From Deltaproteobacteria bacterium ADurb.Bin207 (lineage in GTDB: Bacteria; Myxococcota_A; Polyangia; Polyangiales; Polyangiaceae): a stretch of 64,000 nt of DNA. The stretch spans positions 30,428-94,427 of the forward strand of contig MWCO01000016.1 in the NCBI GenBank assembly GCA_002070115.1. Direction: 5' to 3'. The position numbers and the translations under genes were made by a program. The stretch's first letter is position 1, and each line of letters opens with the position of its first letter. Positions 52,566 to 61,232 of the stretch are shown here, one piece after another. Below the pieces are notes generated by a model. The model was not told where the DNA came from. It saw nothing but the letters and a program-made list of their open reading frames with translations, and did no database searches.

Positions 52566-53485
52566 TTCGCTTCCTTCCCTCGTTGCGCCTCGTCTACCAA
52601 CCTATGCACTTTGCAATGCTCGGCGCCGAACGGGTGCTTTTTCAAAAACAAATCGTAGGCCCCTCGCTCCTGAGGTGCATAAAAAGCTTGCCGACGACGT
52701 AGCTCGTCGAAGTCGACGCCGTGGGCATCGAACTCCGGTCCATCCACGCAAACGAACTTGGTTTCGTTGTGGACCGTGACGCGACAGCCACCACACATTC
52801 CCGTGCCATCGACCATGACCGGGTTCAAACTGACCAGGGTTTTGATGCCAAGCTCCTTGGTGACCTTCGACACCGCTTGCATCATCACCAGCGGGCCAAT
52901 GGCGACACATAGCGCTGGTTTGCCCGAGGCTTCCACCTCCGCTCTCAACGCATCCGTCACAAGACCTTTGTCCCCATAACTCCCATCGTCGGTCACGATA
53001 CGAAGCCGGTGACAAGCGCGTTTCATTTCCTCTTCCATGATGAGCAGATCGCGGGAGCGCGCGCCGATGATCCCGATCACCTCGTTTTCCGCTTTGCGGA
53101 AGCCTTGCACAATGGGATGCAGCGGAGCGATACCAATGCCGCCTCCCACCGCAATCACTCGTCCCACTTTTTCGATATGCGTGGGCATACCCAGAGGACC
53201 AAGCACATCGGCAAAACGGTCTCCCACGCGCATCATATGCGCCATCTCTGCCGTTGATTTGCCCACCTCCTGGACAATCAACGTGATGGTTCCCTCTTGC
53301 TCATCCCCATCGGCAATCGTCAGCGGAATTCGCTCGCTCTCGGCGAAGCTGCGCACGATGACGAACTGTCCAGGGCGACGTCGACGGGCGATATCCCGGG
53401 CGCGCACTACGTACTTGGTGACTTTGGAAGATAGAAATTCCTTGGCAACCAGAACGGATTCCCCGGCGTCTTGGTTCGCGGTCAT
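52562..53485 (-). CDS. PyrK/NfnA-type FAD/NAD-binding subunit
   Basis: A 307-residue ferredoxin reductase-like protein that transfers electrons between NAD(H), FAD and a [2Fe-2S] cluster. It has the FAD part (GQFVIVRSFAESERIPLTI), the NAD part (GGGIGIAPLHPIVQGF) and the cluster ligands VDGTGMCGGCRVTVH with FVCVDGPEFD, where Asp plus three Cys match NfnA/PyrK. It works with the flavoprotein gene it overlaps. In NfnAB the reaction couples NADH and reduced ferredoxin to NADP reduction; the same fold also occurs as sulfide dehydrogenase, so the substrate is open. Confidence 0.85.
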   Translation of the reverse strand: MTANQDAGESVLVAKEFLSSKVTKYVVRARDIARRRRPGQFVIVRSFAESERIPLTIADGDEQEGTITLIVQEVGKSTAEMAHMMRVGDRFADVLGPLGMPTHIEKVGRVIAVGGGIGIAPLHPIVQGFRKAENEVIGIIGARSRDLLIMEEEMKRACHRLRIVTDDGSYGDKGLVTDALRAEVEASGKPALCVAIGPLVMMQAVSKVTKELGIKTLVSLNPVMVDGTGMCGGCRVTVHNETKFVCVDGPEFDAHGVDFDELRRRQAFYAPQERGAYDLFLKKHPFGAEHCKVHRLVDEAQRGKEAK

Positions 53486-53523
53486 GGAGTAAGTTCCTTG
53501 CTACAAGGGTTGCATCTCGGCGC

Positions 53524-53672
53524 GGCGATGAATCGCCTTTCACCGGTTTGGTGGGTCGATCCCACGACGGTGGTGTCGTGGACACTCGACAAATCTCTTG
53601 ATAGCGTTGCCCACGTCCCTGATCAAGAGCCGTGTGCGGCAAGGTGATCCCCTTTCGCGGTAGAAGGGGTCA
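53524..53672 (-). ncRNA. hairpin-rich leader candidate ahead of the nfnAB-type genes
   Basis: Four inverted repeats follow one another: 53524-53537 (GGCGA/TCGCC, loop TGAA); 53555-53590 (GTCGA/TCGAC enclosing CCACGAC at 53562-53568 and GTCGTGG at 53575-53581); 53595-53602 with 53622-53629 (CTCTTGAT/ATCAAGAG); and about 53645-53672 (CCCCTT/AAGGGG extended by TGA/TCA). An AT-rich stretch at about 53690-53730 could hold a leftward promoter. In the minus-strand RNA these stems would precede the gene starting at 53485. No riboswitch class is recognised. Confidence 0.4.
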
Positions 53673-53922
53673 ACCGTCCACCGTCCTTGATTCATCCAAA
53701 CTATTGTTTTAAAACATTAAATTGTAAGATCCTCCCCGTTCTCTCCCCTGAACTCTTCGCCTTTCCACGCCCCAGCGCAAAGGCTGCTGCTCCTCCACCA
53801 TGTCACACCGTCGGAAAAGCTCGACAGAACCGTCATCACCCCCATCACGGTCTTCTTTTCCAACCCGCCGCAGTTTCTCTCCCAATCTGTAGGCCCTTCT
53901 CCATGAGCGCTCGTTGATATAT

Positions 53923-53950
53923 GTTGGTTCAGTGAATCAACGTTGATTCA
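53923..53950. promoter_or_regulatory. palindromic operator for the TetR regulator
   Basis: TGAATCAAC and GTTGATTCA form an exact 18-bp palindrome at 53933-53950. A related half-site GTTGGTTCA (53923-53931) makes a second, near-perfect palindrome with the left arm of the first. The palindrome lies 31 bp before the ATG of the TetR gene, the usual place for autorepression by such proteins. Confidence 0.7.
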
Positions 53951-53981
53951 GAAACACGAACCCGCTCGGGAAGGTTGCCCC

Positions 53982-54590
53982 ATGTCTTTGAAACAGCTTC
54001 GTTTGTCCGCCCGCGAACGCAGCCAGGTGCAAACCCATCAACGCTTGCTCGACCAGGGCCTTCGCCTCTTCGCTACCCAGGGCATATCCCGAACCAAAGC
54101 CATCGATATCGCTCGAGCTGCTTCCGTAGCCGTCGGTACTCTCTATCTGCACTTCCAGGACAAGGATGGTTTGCTCCACGAAATCCTCATCACAGGACTT
54201 GGAAAACTTCGTGCTCCCCTGCGGGCTTTGGCAGAAGAACGCCACCCATCCTACAGCCACTCGCTTCGACGCCATGTCGAGGTGATGGTCGATTTTGTCA
54301 ATAACCGCCCAGATTTATCCAAAGTGATGTTTCATCCGGAAGTCTTGCACACCCCCGTAGGCAAAGATGTCGTCGACTTCATGACCCTGACCATGGAAAA
54401 CCTGCTTCGCGAAGGCGCAGCTTGCGGTAATGTTCGAAAGGATATCGATCCCGTCGTAGCCGCCCAGGCTCTCGCGGGAATGCTGCTGCATGTTCTATGG
54501 TGGTGGGCACAAGACCCTTCCCACGCACCTCAACACCATGTCGTCGACACCCTGGCAGCCTACCATCTGGCTACCTTGCTCAATAACTAA
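53982..54590 (+). CDS. TetR-family transcriptional regulator
   Basis: A 202-residue regulator starting at the ATG at 53982. The N-terminal HTH (about 15-65) shows RLLDQGLRLFATQGISRTKA and ARAASVAVGTLYLHFQDKD, typical of the family. The C-terminal helical domain (about 70-195, with VDFVNNRPDLSKVMFHPEVL) is the ligand-binding part and has no obvious specificity. An 18-bp palindrome lies just upstream, so it probably represses itself and perhaps the UbiB-like gene that follows by 20 bp. Confidence 0.92.
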   Translation: MSLKQLRLSARERSQVQTHQRLLDQGLRLFATQGISRTKAIDIARAASVAVGTLYLHFQDKDGLLHEILITGLGKLRAPLRALAEERHPSYSHSLRRHVEVMVDFVNNRPDLSKVMFHPEVLHTPVGKDVVDFMTLTMENLLREGAACGNVRKDIDPVVAAQALAGMLLHVLWWWAQDPSHAPQHHVVDTLAAYHLATLLNN

Positions 54591-54610
54591 CGTCCGGCTC
54601 CAGACAGCAT

Positions 54611-55987
54611 GTGCTCCTGCAATACCACATCCAACTTGGCCTCGTTCCCCTCCCCTTCGAACCATCCATCATCGTGAGTTCCGATCGTCTTGTGCCACGG
54701 GGACGCTTGTCCCGCCTTGCTCATCTCGCGGCCGCGGGAACTCGGTTAGGAACGCGAAAATTGCGAGGATCAAACGAGTCCCTCAGCGCGGCCGATACCG
54801 CACGAGTCCTTGGCGATTTGCGTGGTCTAGCAGCCAAGTTCGGTCAAATGGCCGGTTATGTGGATGGCGTACTTCCCGCGGCACAACGAAGCACCTACGG
54901 AGAAGCGCTGGCATCCCTATTCCAACACGCCGCACCGTCACCTCGAGAACATATCGAAAGTCTCGTGCGGTCCGAGCTTGGCGCTTATGCACACGAACTA
55001 TTCGCGTCTTTTGGTGAGCAGCCGGTAGCTTCCGCATCCATTGGGCAAGTGCATCGAGCCCGATTGCATGACGGTACGGACGTTGCCGTGAAGGTGCAGC
55101 ATCCTGGCATTCGCAACGCATTGCAGAGCGACTTGGCCAACCTGGGTTGGTTGGAATCTCTTTTCGGAAGCTATCTCGGTGCGGGATTCAATGCTCACGG
55201 CGTAGTCGAGGAATTCCGAGAGCGTTTCCTCGAAGAACTCGATTACCGTAAGGAAGCGACCCATCAGCAGAAGTTCCATGAGCTTTTCCGCGACGATCCT
55301 CAAATTCTCATTCCGGAGGTCATCTTTGATCGGAGTTCCTCGCGCGTGCTCACCACGAGGTGGGCTCAGGGACTCACCCTCGACGAAGCCTCACTTTTCC
55401 CTTTGAAAGAGCGGAAGGCGTGGACAGAAACGCTATGGCGTTTTGTGTTTCGAAGCAGTCTGGTGGGAGGTTTGTTCAACGCGGACCCTCATCCTGGAAA
55501 TTTTTTCTTTCAAAAAGACGGCGTGGTGACCTTCATCGATTTCGGCTGCGTCCAGCCCTTCCCCCAGGAGCAACTCGCTCATGCGCTGCGGGCCCACGAA
55601 GCGGCAATCCATCGAAATGAAAAGGCTTTTCATGATGCCGGGGCTCTCATGTTGAACGTCCAAGCCGGGCTTCATGCGGACCTCGCATTGTCCTTCATGC
55701 GACAATGTTTCGAACCATTATTCGCTTCTCCGTTTCGTATGACGTCCTCCTTCGTTTCCGATCTCGTTCAGCAACTTCAACAATCCGCGTTCCGTGCTCG
55801 TCGCATGACGACCAAACAAATCAACCCGTTGCCGCGCGGCATTCTATTTCTCAATCGACTGCAATTCGGCTTCTATTCCGTGCTGGCACGGTTGGATGCG
55901 GAAGTGGATTACGCAGCCATCGAACGTCCGATTTTGAAAGAAGCCATGGCAGATCCGCTTCTCAATCCAGGCGCTGAAACACGCTGA
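54611..55987 (+). CDS. UbiB/ABC1/AarF-family atypical kinase
   Basis: A 458-residue protein from the GTG at 54611; an in-frame GTG at 54674 is equally possible. Family motifs are KxGQ (AAKFGQMAGY), the Ala-rich loop (VASASIGQVHRARLHDG), the Lys in DVAVKVQHPG, NADPHPGNFFF and FIDFGCVQPF. These proteins bind ATP and support ubiquinone or lipid metabolism, mostly without protein kinase activity. No C-terminal membrane helix is clear. The last 26 bases overlap the 3' end of the opposite-strand gene. It is co-transcribed with the TetR gene. Confidence 0.9.
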   Translation: MLLQYHIQLGLVPLPFEPSIIVSSDRLVPRGRLSRLAHLAAAGTRLGTRKLRGSNESLSAADTARVLGDLRGLAAKFGQMAGYVDGVLPAAQRSTYGEALASLFQHAAPSPREHIESLVRSELGAYAHELFASFGEQPVASASIGQVHRARLHDGTDVAVKVQHPGIRNALQSDLANLGWLESLFGSYLGAGFNAHGVVEEFRERFLEELDYRKEATHQQKFHELFRDDPQILIPEVIFDRSSSRVLTTRWAQGLTLDEASLFPLKERKAWTETLWRFVFRSSLVGGLFNADPHPGNFFFQKDGVVTFIDFGCVQPFPQEQLAHALRAHEAAIHRNEKAFHDAGALMLNVQAGLHADLALSFMRQCFEPLFASPFRMTSSFVSDLVQQLQQSAFRARRMTTKQINPLPRGILFLNRLQFGFYSVLARLDAEVDYAAIERPILKEAMADPLLNPGAETR

Positions 55988-57437
55988 CGACATCGGGGGG
56001 AGCATCCGCGGCAAAAGATCGCAGCCTTTCTGCATCGAATACCACCAGCAAGCATTCTTCCGCCGACACGAACGTGCCTTCCGTGGCCAACCCGTGAAGC
56101 GCATCGCGCAATCCAATCCAGGCATCCGACCCAAAACAACGGGTAGGCGCATCTTCCGCCGCATATTCAACCGATCCTTCCGCCACGAGGTAAACGACAG
56201 AGGGAATCTCCCCTGGCGTGTTGAGCAATTCGTTGGCTTGGGACCTTCTTACGCCGATGACGCAAGACAAGATTCTGTCTCTCATGCGGGTATCGAGAGT
56301 CTGCGTGGTTTCATGCATGGAAAGAAAAGAGTCGAGACGGTGCAGGGCCCTGGAGCTTTCGAGGCGAGTGAGCAGAACGGGCATCTTCGTTCCGAGCAGT
56401 CGTAGATCGGAACCACGGAATCCCCACACCGAGGTGAGGCATTCCGCGCGAACGGTGGCAGAACACGTCGCCCCCGGTTCCCCCAATACACTTGTTTCTC
56501 CCACGAAATCCCCAGGGAAACAGCATCGCACCACGCACGCTCCCCCTTCAGCCGTTTGCAGGCGAATCGACAATATCCCCGATCGAACCACATAAGCCTG
56601 AACCGCCTCCGCACCTTCTTGAAGCAAAATTTTTCCTTGTTCGACCGTCAACTCCGTAGCGACCCCACGTATCGCATCCACCTCATCCTGGCCCAAGCCC
56701 GCGAATACAGCAGACTGTCCAAGGTGATCAATGGGTCGAAGACGCCGTCGTGATAAGTCGAGCAATTGTTTGACCGGATTGGCGGCGAATGACTCTTCCC
56801 CAAGCACACGATGCGCAATGCTCGCGACCAATTCGAGAGCCTTGACCTCGGCGCGATCTGCAAATTCCTTCGCGGCTGCTTCGAGGTATTGAAGGGAAAG
56901 ATCCGAATTGCCAAGACGAAGTTCTATCTCTCCCATCTCGACCAACGTAAAACGACGTGTCTCGGTTTCGACCAAAAGCTGCGGCAACAGGTCTCTCACC
57001 AGCAGCAGATCTTCGCGACGTCCCGCGGATTTCAATTGCTTGATTCGATCCCGAAGGGGCATTCCTTCATCGATACCCACAATGGCATGCTCGATATCCT
57101 CTTCGATGCCAAACGACACCATGGGTCCGGATGTAGGCGCCGGCTCATCAAAATCCGAAAACAAATCGACCGCCGAGGCAGGGCCAGCATGACGCTGAAC
57201 CGACCGAATCGCCTCGACCAAATCATCGATGGAACAGGTTTCGATCAACCGCCCGTCTTCATGGACGATCAGATGTCCAACAGGGATCTCCTCGTCGGCC
57301 ACGGCACAAACGACCTCACCGCGCCACGTTCGTCCCGAGGCTTTTCGAACGATGGCAACGTCTCGAAGTTGCAGCACGCGACCAAATGAATCGCGCAGAA
57401 AGTCTGTCATGATGCCGCGAGCTTGAACGGTATCCAT
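55962..57437 (-). CDS. Crp/cNMP-binding-fold protein, degenerate
   Basis: A 491-residue protein without membrane helices. About residues 130-230 are helical and TPR-like. A cyclic-nucleotide-binding fold follows (about 240-350: LGQSAVFAGLGQDEVDAIRG, FPGDFVGETSVLGEPG), but the phosphate-binding Arg is replaced (EPGATCSATV in place of xRSA), so ligand binding is doubtful. A second, weaker fold is seen at about 400-490 (VVYLVAEGSVEYAAEDA). The family often scaffolds signalling proteins. It is convergent with the UbiB gene and divergent from the hydrogenase region. Confidence 0.65.
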   Translation of the reverse strand: MDTVQARGIMTDFLRDSFGRVLQLRDVAIVRKASGRTWRGEVVCAVADEEIPVGHLIVHEDGRLIETCSIDDLVEAIRSVQRHAGPASAVDLFSDFDEPAPTSGPMVSFGIEEDIEHAIVGIDEGMPLRDRIKQLKSAGRREDLLLVRDLLPQLLVETETRRFTLVEMGEIELRLGNSDLSLQYLEAAAKEFADRAEVKALELVASIAHRVLGEESFAANPVKQLLDLSRRRLRPIDHLGQSAVFAGLGQDEVDAIRGVATELTVEQGKILLQEGAEAVQAYVVRSGILSIRLQTAEGGACVVRCCFPGDFVGETSVLGEPGATCSATVRAECLTSVWGFRGSDLRLLGTKMPVLLTRLESSRALHRLDSFLSMHETTQTLDTRMRDRILSCVIGVRRSQANELLNTPGEIPSVVYLVAEGSVEYAAEDAPTRCFGSDAWIGLRDALHGLATEGTFVSAEECLLVVFDAERLRSFAADAPPDVVSVFQRLD

Positions 57438-57885
57438 CCCAATTAACCTTCGCGTTCATTGTAGGACAACCAGCACGCTCGCAACCAAGATGTTGGTCAG
57501 AAAGCACAGGAACGTGCCCAAATCCGTGAAAGTCTACATTGTGCGCGCAACCAAACCATGCCCCCTTGTCTTGCACAGAAGGCGACGTCCAAGGAGACAT
57601 TCCAGATCCATACAAATTTTAATTATGTTAAATCCAGTAGTTACATACACACGGCCCCATGACAGCCCGAGACGATTCCCTGATGATGTCTGCCGTCAAC
57701 CACCTTTCCGATGCGGGTATCTTCCCAAGAAACGTCCAGGTGTGGCTGCCCGGTTGGTTACCGGGATCGCTTGTCCGTCCATGATCATTTCTGTTGACCA
57801 TGGCTGGAAGCGGAGTCCAAATGAGAGAACGATATGCACGACGGTAGCCGCCCGCGCCTGATATGACTCTCTCATGAGGAATGGA
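57438..57885. promoter_or_regulatory. control region ahead of the hydrogenase operon
   Basis: This 448-base gap lies between the degenerate cNMP protein (leftward) and the receiver gene (rightward). An AT-rich stretch at about 57612-57650 suits a promoter. A CCCGGT-TGGTT-ACCGGG inverted repeat sits at 57749-57765, about 120 bp before the receiver gene. I could not find a convincing sigma-54 box. ORFs on both strands here are short, Arg/Pro-rich and look like shadows. Confidence 0.45.
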
Positions 57886-58251
57886 ATGGCAAAGATTCTC
57901 CTGGTGGAAGATGAAGAACTCAATCGAGACATGCTGGGCCGTCGTCTGGTTCGAAAAGGATTCGAAGTCATCATTGCTGTAGATGGGCAAGAGGCGCTGG
58001 AGAAAACGAAAGCCCATTCGCCGGACTTGATCCTCATGGATATGAGCCTTCCGGTCTTGGATGGATGGGAGGCGACACGTCGTCTGAAAGCTTCTGAAGA
58101 AACAGCAAAAATTCCCGTGATCGCGTTGACGGCGCATGCCATGGCGGGGGATCGAGAGAAAGCCTTGGAGGCGGGGTGTAACGATTACGACACGAAGCCC
58201 ATCGAACTTCCGCGCTTGCTTGCCAAAATCAATTCGTTTTTGCAGTCATAA
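57886..58251 (+). CDS. single-domain response regulator (receiver only)
   Basis: A 121-residue receiver protein starting at the ATG at 57886 behind AGGA; an in-frame ATG lies at 57874. It has the acidic pair VEDEELNRDM, the phospho-Asp in DLILMDMSLPVLDGWEAT, the switch Thr in VIALTAHAMAGDR and the Lys in DYDTKPIELPRL. There is no output domain, so it acts by protein contact or in a phosphorelay. It lies 19 bp upstream of the hydrogenase small-subunit gene and a hybrid kinase follows the operon, which suggests one relay. Confidence 0.92.
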   Translation: MAKILLVEDEELNRDMLGRRLVRKGFEVIIAVDGQEALEKTKAHSPDLILMDMSLPVLDGWEATRRLKASEETAKIPVIALTAHAMAGDREKALEAGCNDYDTKPIELPRLLAKINSFLQS

Positions 58252-58270
58252 CGGGAGAGGAACGGCAAGG

Positions 58271-59209
58271 ATGTCCAAAACGCTATACTGGTTTCAGGGC
58301 AGCGCCTGTGGGGGAGACACGTTTTCGTTGTTGGGGGTGGAGTTGCCGAACCTCTGTGAGTTGTTGGAGATGTTGGATGTCGAGGTGCTCTGGCAGCCTT
58401 CGTTATCCAACGGGACCCCGTCGCAACATCACGCTTTGCTCGAAGCGATCTGTCACGGCGAGCAGAAGCTCGATATCCTTTGTGTGGAGGGGGCAATCGT
58501 GCGCGGTCCTGGTGGGACGGGAATGTTCGACACGATGGAAGGGGTTCCCAAAAAGGATTTGTTTGCGCGATTGGCGAAAGTGGCTGGAGATGTCGTGGCA
58601 GTGGGCACCTGCGCCTGTTTCGGGGGAATTGGTGCCGATGGCGAAATCGAGGCCACGGGTCTTCAGTTTTTGAAAGCAACGCCAGGGGGATTCCTTGGAT
58701 CGTCGTATCGCTCGGCCAATGGCAATGTCGTAGTGAATTTGCCGGGTTGTCCGTGTCATGGGGATGTCATTGCAAGCACCATCGCAACCATTGCACAGAA
58801 AGCTCCCCTACCCTTGACCGAATGGAATTCCCCAGTCGAATGGTACGACCTTCTGGTGCATCAAGGCTGCGTTCGTAACGAATACCATGAATACCGCATC
58901 GAGGAGCGTGAGTTCGGCGAGCGTGGCTGCCTGTTCTTTCACCTTGGATGCCGAGGGCCTGTCGCCTACGGCCCCTGCAACAAAATCCTCTGGAATCGTC
59001 GCAGTTCGAAAACCCGCGTGGGATTGCCGTGTGTGGGCTGCACCGAACCGGACTTTCCCCAATCCCATCCATTTTTTCAAACGCCTTCCATTGTCGACAT
59101 TCCCATCGAATTGCCCGATGGCGTCGATCGCGCTCATTACCTTGCCTACAAGGGCATGGCGGCGGCGGCGGCCCCTGATCGGCTCAAGCAGCGAAAAACA
59201 CGTGTATAA
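58271..59209 (+). CDS. [NiFe] hydrogenase small subunit, group 2-like
   Basis: A 312-residue protein with no Tat signal, so it is cytosolic or membrane-associated. It starts at the ATG at 58271, eleven bases after GGAGAGG. The proximal cluster motif is GSACGGDTFSLLG: the second Cys of the usual CxxC is Asp here. Further cluster Cys occur in GTCACFGG, NLPGCPCHGD, GCRGPVAYGPCNKILWN and GLPCVGCTEPDFP. The sequence pattern resembles the cyanobacterial and mycobacterial uptake-type small subunits, though several of their insertions are missing. It pairs with the large subunit to oxidise H2; accessory hyp genes are outside the window. Confidence 0.93.
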   Translation: MSKTLYWFQGSACGGDTFSLLGVELPNLCELLEMLDVEVLWQPSLSNGTPSQHHALLEAICHGEQKLDILCVEGAIVRGPGGTGMFDTMEGVPKKDLFARLAKVAGDVVAVGTCACFGGIGADGEIEATGLQFLKATPGGFLGSSYRSANGNVVVNLPGCPCHGDVIASTIATIAQKAPLPLTEWNSPVEWYDLLVHQGCVRNEYHEYRIEEREFGERGCLFFHLGCRGPVAYGPCNKILWNRRSSKTRVGLPCVGCTEPDFPQSHPFFQTPSIVDIPIELPDGVDRAHYLAYKGMAAAAAPDRLKQRKTRV

Positions 59210-59226
59210 AGGAGCACTGAACCCCC

Positions 59227-60756
59227 ATGTCCGTTAAGACCATCGTCTTGCACATGAACCGCGTCGAGGGTGACTTGGAGGTGCATGTGGATGTCGCTGA
59301 TGGGGTGGTCGTCGATGCCTGGTGCAAAGGGACGATGTATCGCGGGTTTGAGAAAATCCTCGTGGGAAGGGGGCCGTTGGACGGGTTGGTCATTACGCCA
59401 AGAATTTGCGGGATTTGTAGCACCAGCCATTTGCTTGCCGCGGCAAGAGCGCTTGATGACGTTTTTGATGTCGAACCCCCACCGGATGCCCATCGTGTCC
59501 GCAACGTGACATTGATGACGGAAACGGTGCAGAGCGACATTCGCCATACCGTGCTGATGTTTGCAGCCGATCTTGTCAATCCGGCACATCGTTCGGATCC
59601 CCATTTCGAAGAGGCCGTTCGACGTTTCGAACCGTTCCGGGGCGAATCGGTGGTGGAGGTCATTCGCGAAACCAAAAAAATTCTCGAGATCGTCGCCATC
59701 TTGGGAGGCCAATGGCCGCATAGCTCTTTCATGGTTCCTGGCGGAATCGTATCAGTCCCATCGTCTGCGGACCTACAACGATGCCTGTGGCTGCTTCGCT
59801 CGTTTCAATCGTGGTACGAGCGACAAATTCTGGGTTGCAGTCTTGAACGATTTGCCCAAATCGAAAGTGTGGCCGAACTACATGCATGGCTCGACGAGTC
59901 CCCGCGGCATCAGAACAGTGATTTCGGTTTTTTGCTGCGGGCCATGCGTTCGATGCGGCTCGACGAGATCGGAGCCGGTCCCGGAAACTATTTATCCGTC
60001 GGTTCCCTCGAAATGCCGAACGATACGCGGATTAAAGCAGTCCAAGACTCCCATTTCCTCGAGCCCGCCGGTTTTGCACAAGGGACCGAAGTCGAAGCGT
60101 TCGAACAAGAAAGCATCCGGGAGCACGTCGCCCATTCATGGTTCATGGATTACCCGGGAGGACGACATCCTTTCGACGGTGAGACGCGGCCTTATGCGAC
60201 GGGAGCCGAAGGATCGAAATATTCTTGGGCCAAAGCTCCCCGCTATGCAGACCGTGTGGTGGAGACAGGCCCGCTTGCCGAAGCGGTGATGAGCGGCCAA
60301 AGCTTGATTCGAGACATGCTGAGCCAGGGACCCAACGCCATGGTCCGCCAAATCGCTCGCATCATTCGCCCCGTTCGCTTGATTCCCGCGATGTATGCCT
60401 GGCTCGAAGAAGCCCGGGGCGACGGACATTATTACGTAAAACCCAAACCACTTCAGAATGGTCGAGGTTTTGGCTTGTGTCATGCCCCTCGCGGTTCCCT
60501 GGGACATTGGGTAGAGATTACCGATGGGGCTATTTCTCATTATCAGATCGTCACCCCCACCGCGTGGAATGCATCGCCGAGGGACAGCGAAAATCGTCGT
60601 GGGGCCATGGAAGAAGCGCTCATCGGCACACCCGTAAAAGAGGTGGACAATCCGATCGATGTGTACCACGTGGTGCGATCGTTCGATCCTTGTTTGGTCT
60701 GCACGGTACACACACTCCGAAAGCCATTGAATCGCGAATGGAACGGGGCCGCATGA
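59227..60756 (+). CDS. [NiFe] hydrogenase large subunit, group 2-like
   Basis: A 509-residue catalytic subunit. AAGGAG lies at the proper distance before the ATG at 59227. The nickel-binding Cys pairs are RICGIC (Cys61, Cys64) and DPCLVC (Cys489, Cys492), ending in TVH at His495. Fourteen residues follow the His, so a C-terminal peptide is cut during maturation. The N-terminus has NRVEGDLEVHVDV, the usual active-site loop. The protein sits between the small subunit and the protease gene, whose start overlaps this stop. The C-terminal processing argues for a catalytic, not purely sensory, enzyme. Confidence 0.95.
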   Translation: MSVKTIVLHMNRVEGDLEVHVDVADGVVVDAWCKGTMYRGFEKILVGRGPLDGLVITPRICGICSTSHLLAAARALDDVFDVEPPPDAHRVRNVTLMTETVQSDIRHTVLMFAADLVNPAHRSDPHFEEAVRRFEPFRGESVVEVIRETKKILEIVAILGGQWPHSSFMVPGGIVSVPSSADLQRCLWLLRSFQSWYERQILGCSLERFAQIESVAELHAWLDESPRHQNSDFGFLLRAMRSMRLDEIGAGPGNYLSVGSLEMPNDTRIKAVQDSHFLEPAGFAQGTEVEAFEQESIREHVAHSWFMDYPGGRHPFDGETRPYATGAEGSKYSWAKAPRYADRVVETGPLAEAVMSGQSLIRDMLSQGPNAMVRQIARIIRPVRLIPAMYAWLEEARGDGHYYVKPKPLQNGRGFGLCHAPRGSLGHWVEITDGAISHYQIVTPTAWNASPRDSENRRGAMEEALIGTPVKEVDNPIDVYHVVRSFDPCLVCTVHTLRKPLNREWNGAA

Positions 60757-61232
60757 GTTGGACCGTCGAATCCAAACCGGTCCGTTGCCGGGTCCTGTGC
60801 TTGGGCAATCGTTATGTGGCGGAGGATGCCTTTGGTCCCCAAGTCCATGACGTATTACAAGACTGGGGTATGCCCGACGGTGTCGAGTTGGTGGACGGCG
60901 GCATTGCTGGATTGAACTTGTTGCATTGCTTCGACCATGTGAAACAGGTGATCGTCGTCGATGCGTTGAAAGGGTTTGGCACGGCGGGAAAGCTGCTCGA
61001 GTTGAGTCCAGAGCAAGCCATTTTCGAGGAAGACCAGCCCTTGGGGCACGGTACAGGCTTGCCTACTTTGTTACGCTTGATGGAGCTGAGCTGCGAATCC
61101 GACATTCCATCGGTAACGATCGTAGGAGTCGAAGTGCCTGCCGATGAGCAAAGCGTGAAAGAGACAGCTCGTCGTGTGCTTTTCATGCTCGGGTCCGACG
61201 TTGGGATGACGATACCCCCGGAGGGGAAATGA
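60753..61232 (+). CDS. hydrogenase maturation protease
   Basis: A 159-residue endopeptidase of the HyaD/HycI type starting at the ATG at 60753, which overlaps the large-subunit stop (ATGA). Nickel-sensing residues match the family: [19 protein letters not shown] (Asp), [14 protein letters not shown] and [19 protein letters not shown] (Asp). It removes the C-terminal peptide of the large subunit after nickel insertion. Its own specificity fits the 14-residue tail seen there. It is coupled again to the kinase gene at its 3' end. Confidence 0.92.
   Translation: MSWTVESKPVRCRVLCLGNRYVAEDAFGPQVHDVLQDWGMPDGVELVDGGIAGLNLLHCFDHVKQVIVVDALKGFGTAGKLLELSPEQAIFEEDQPLGHGTGLPTLLRLMELSCESDIPSVTIVGVEVPADEQSVKETARRVLFMLGSDVGMTIPPEGK

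Noticed and set aside
53620..53655. GAGCCGTGTGCGG, similar to a conserved group II intron segment
   Set aside because: The complementary strand of the hairpin and any reverse transcriptase or domain V sequence are missing.
57490..57861. 123-residue frame before the hydrogenase operon
   Set aside because: It is Arg-rich with scattered hydrophobics, has no ribosome site, and lies in an AT-rich promoter zone.
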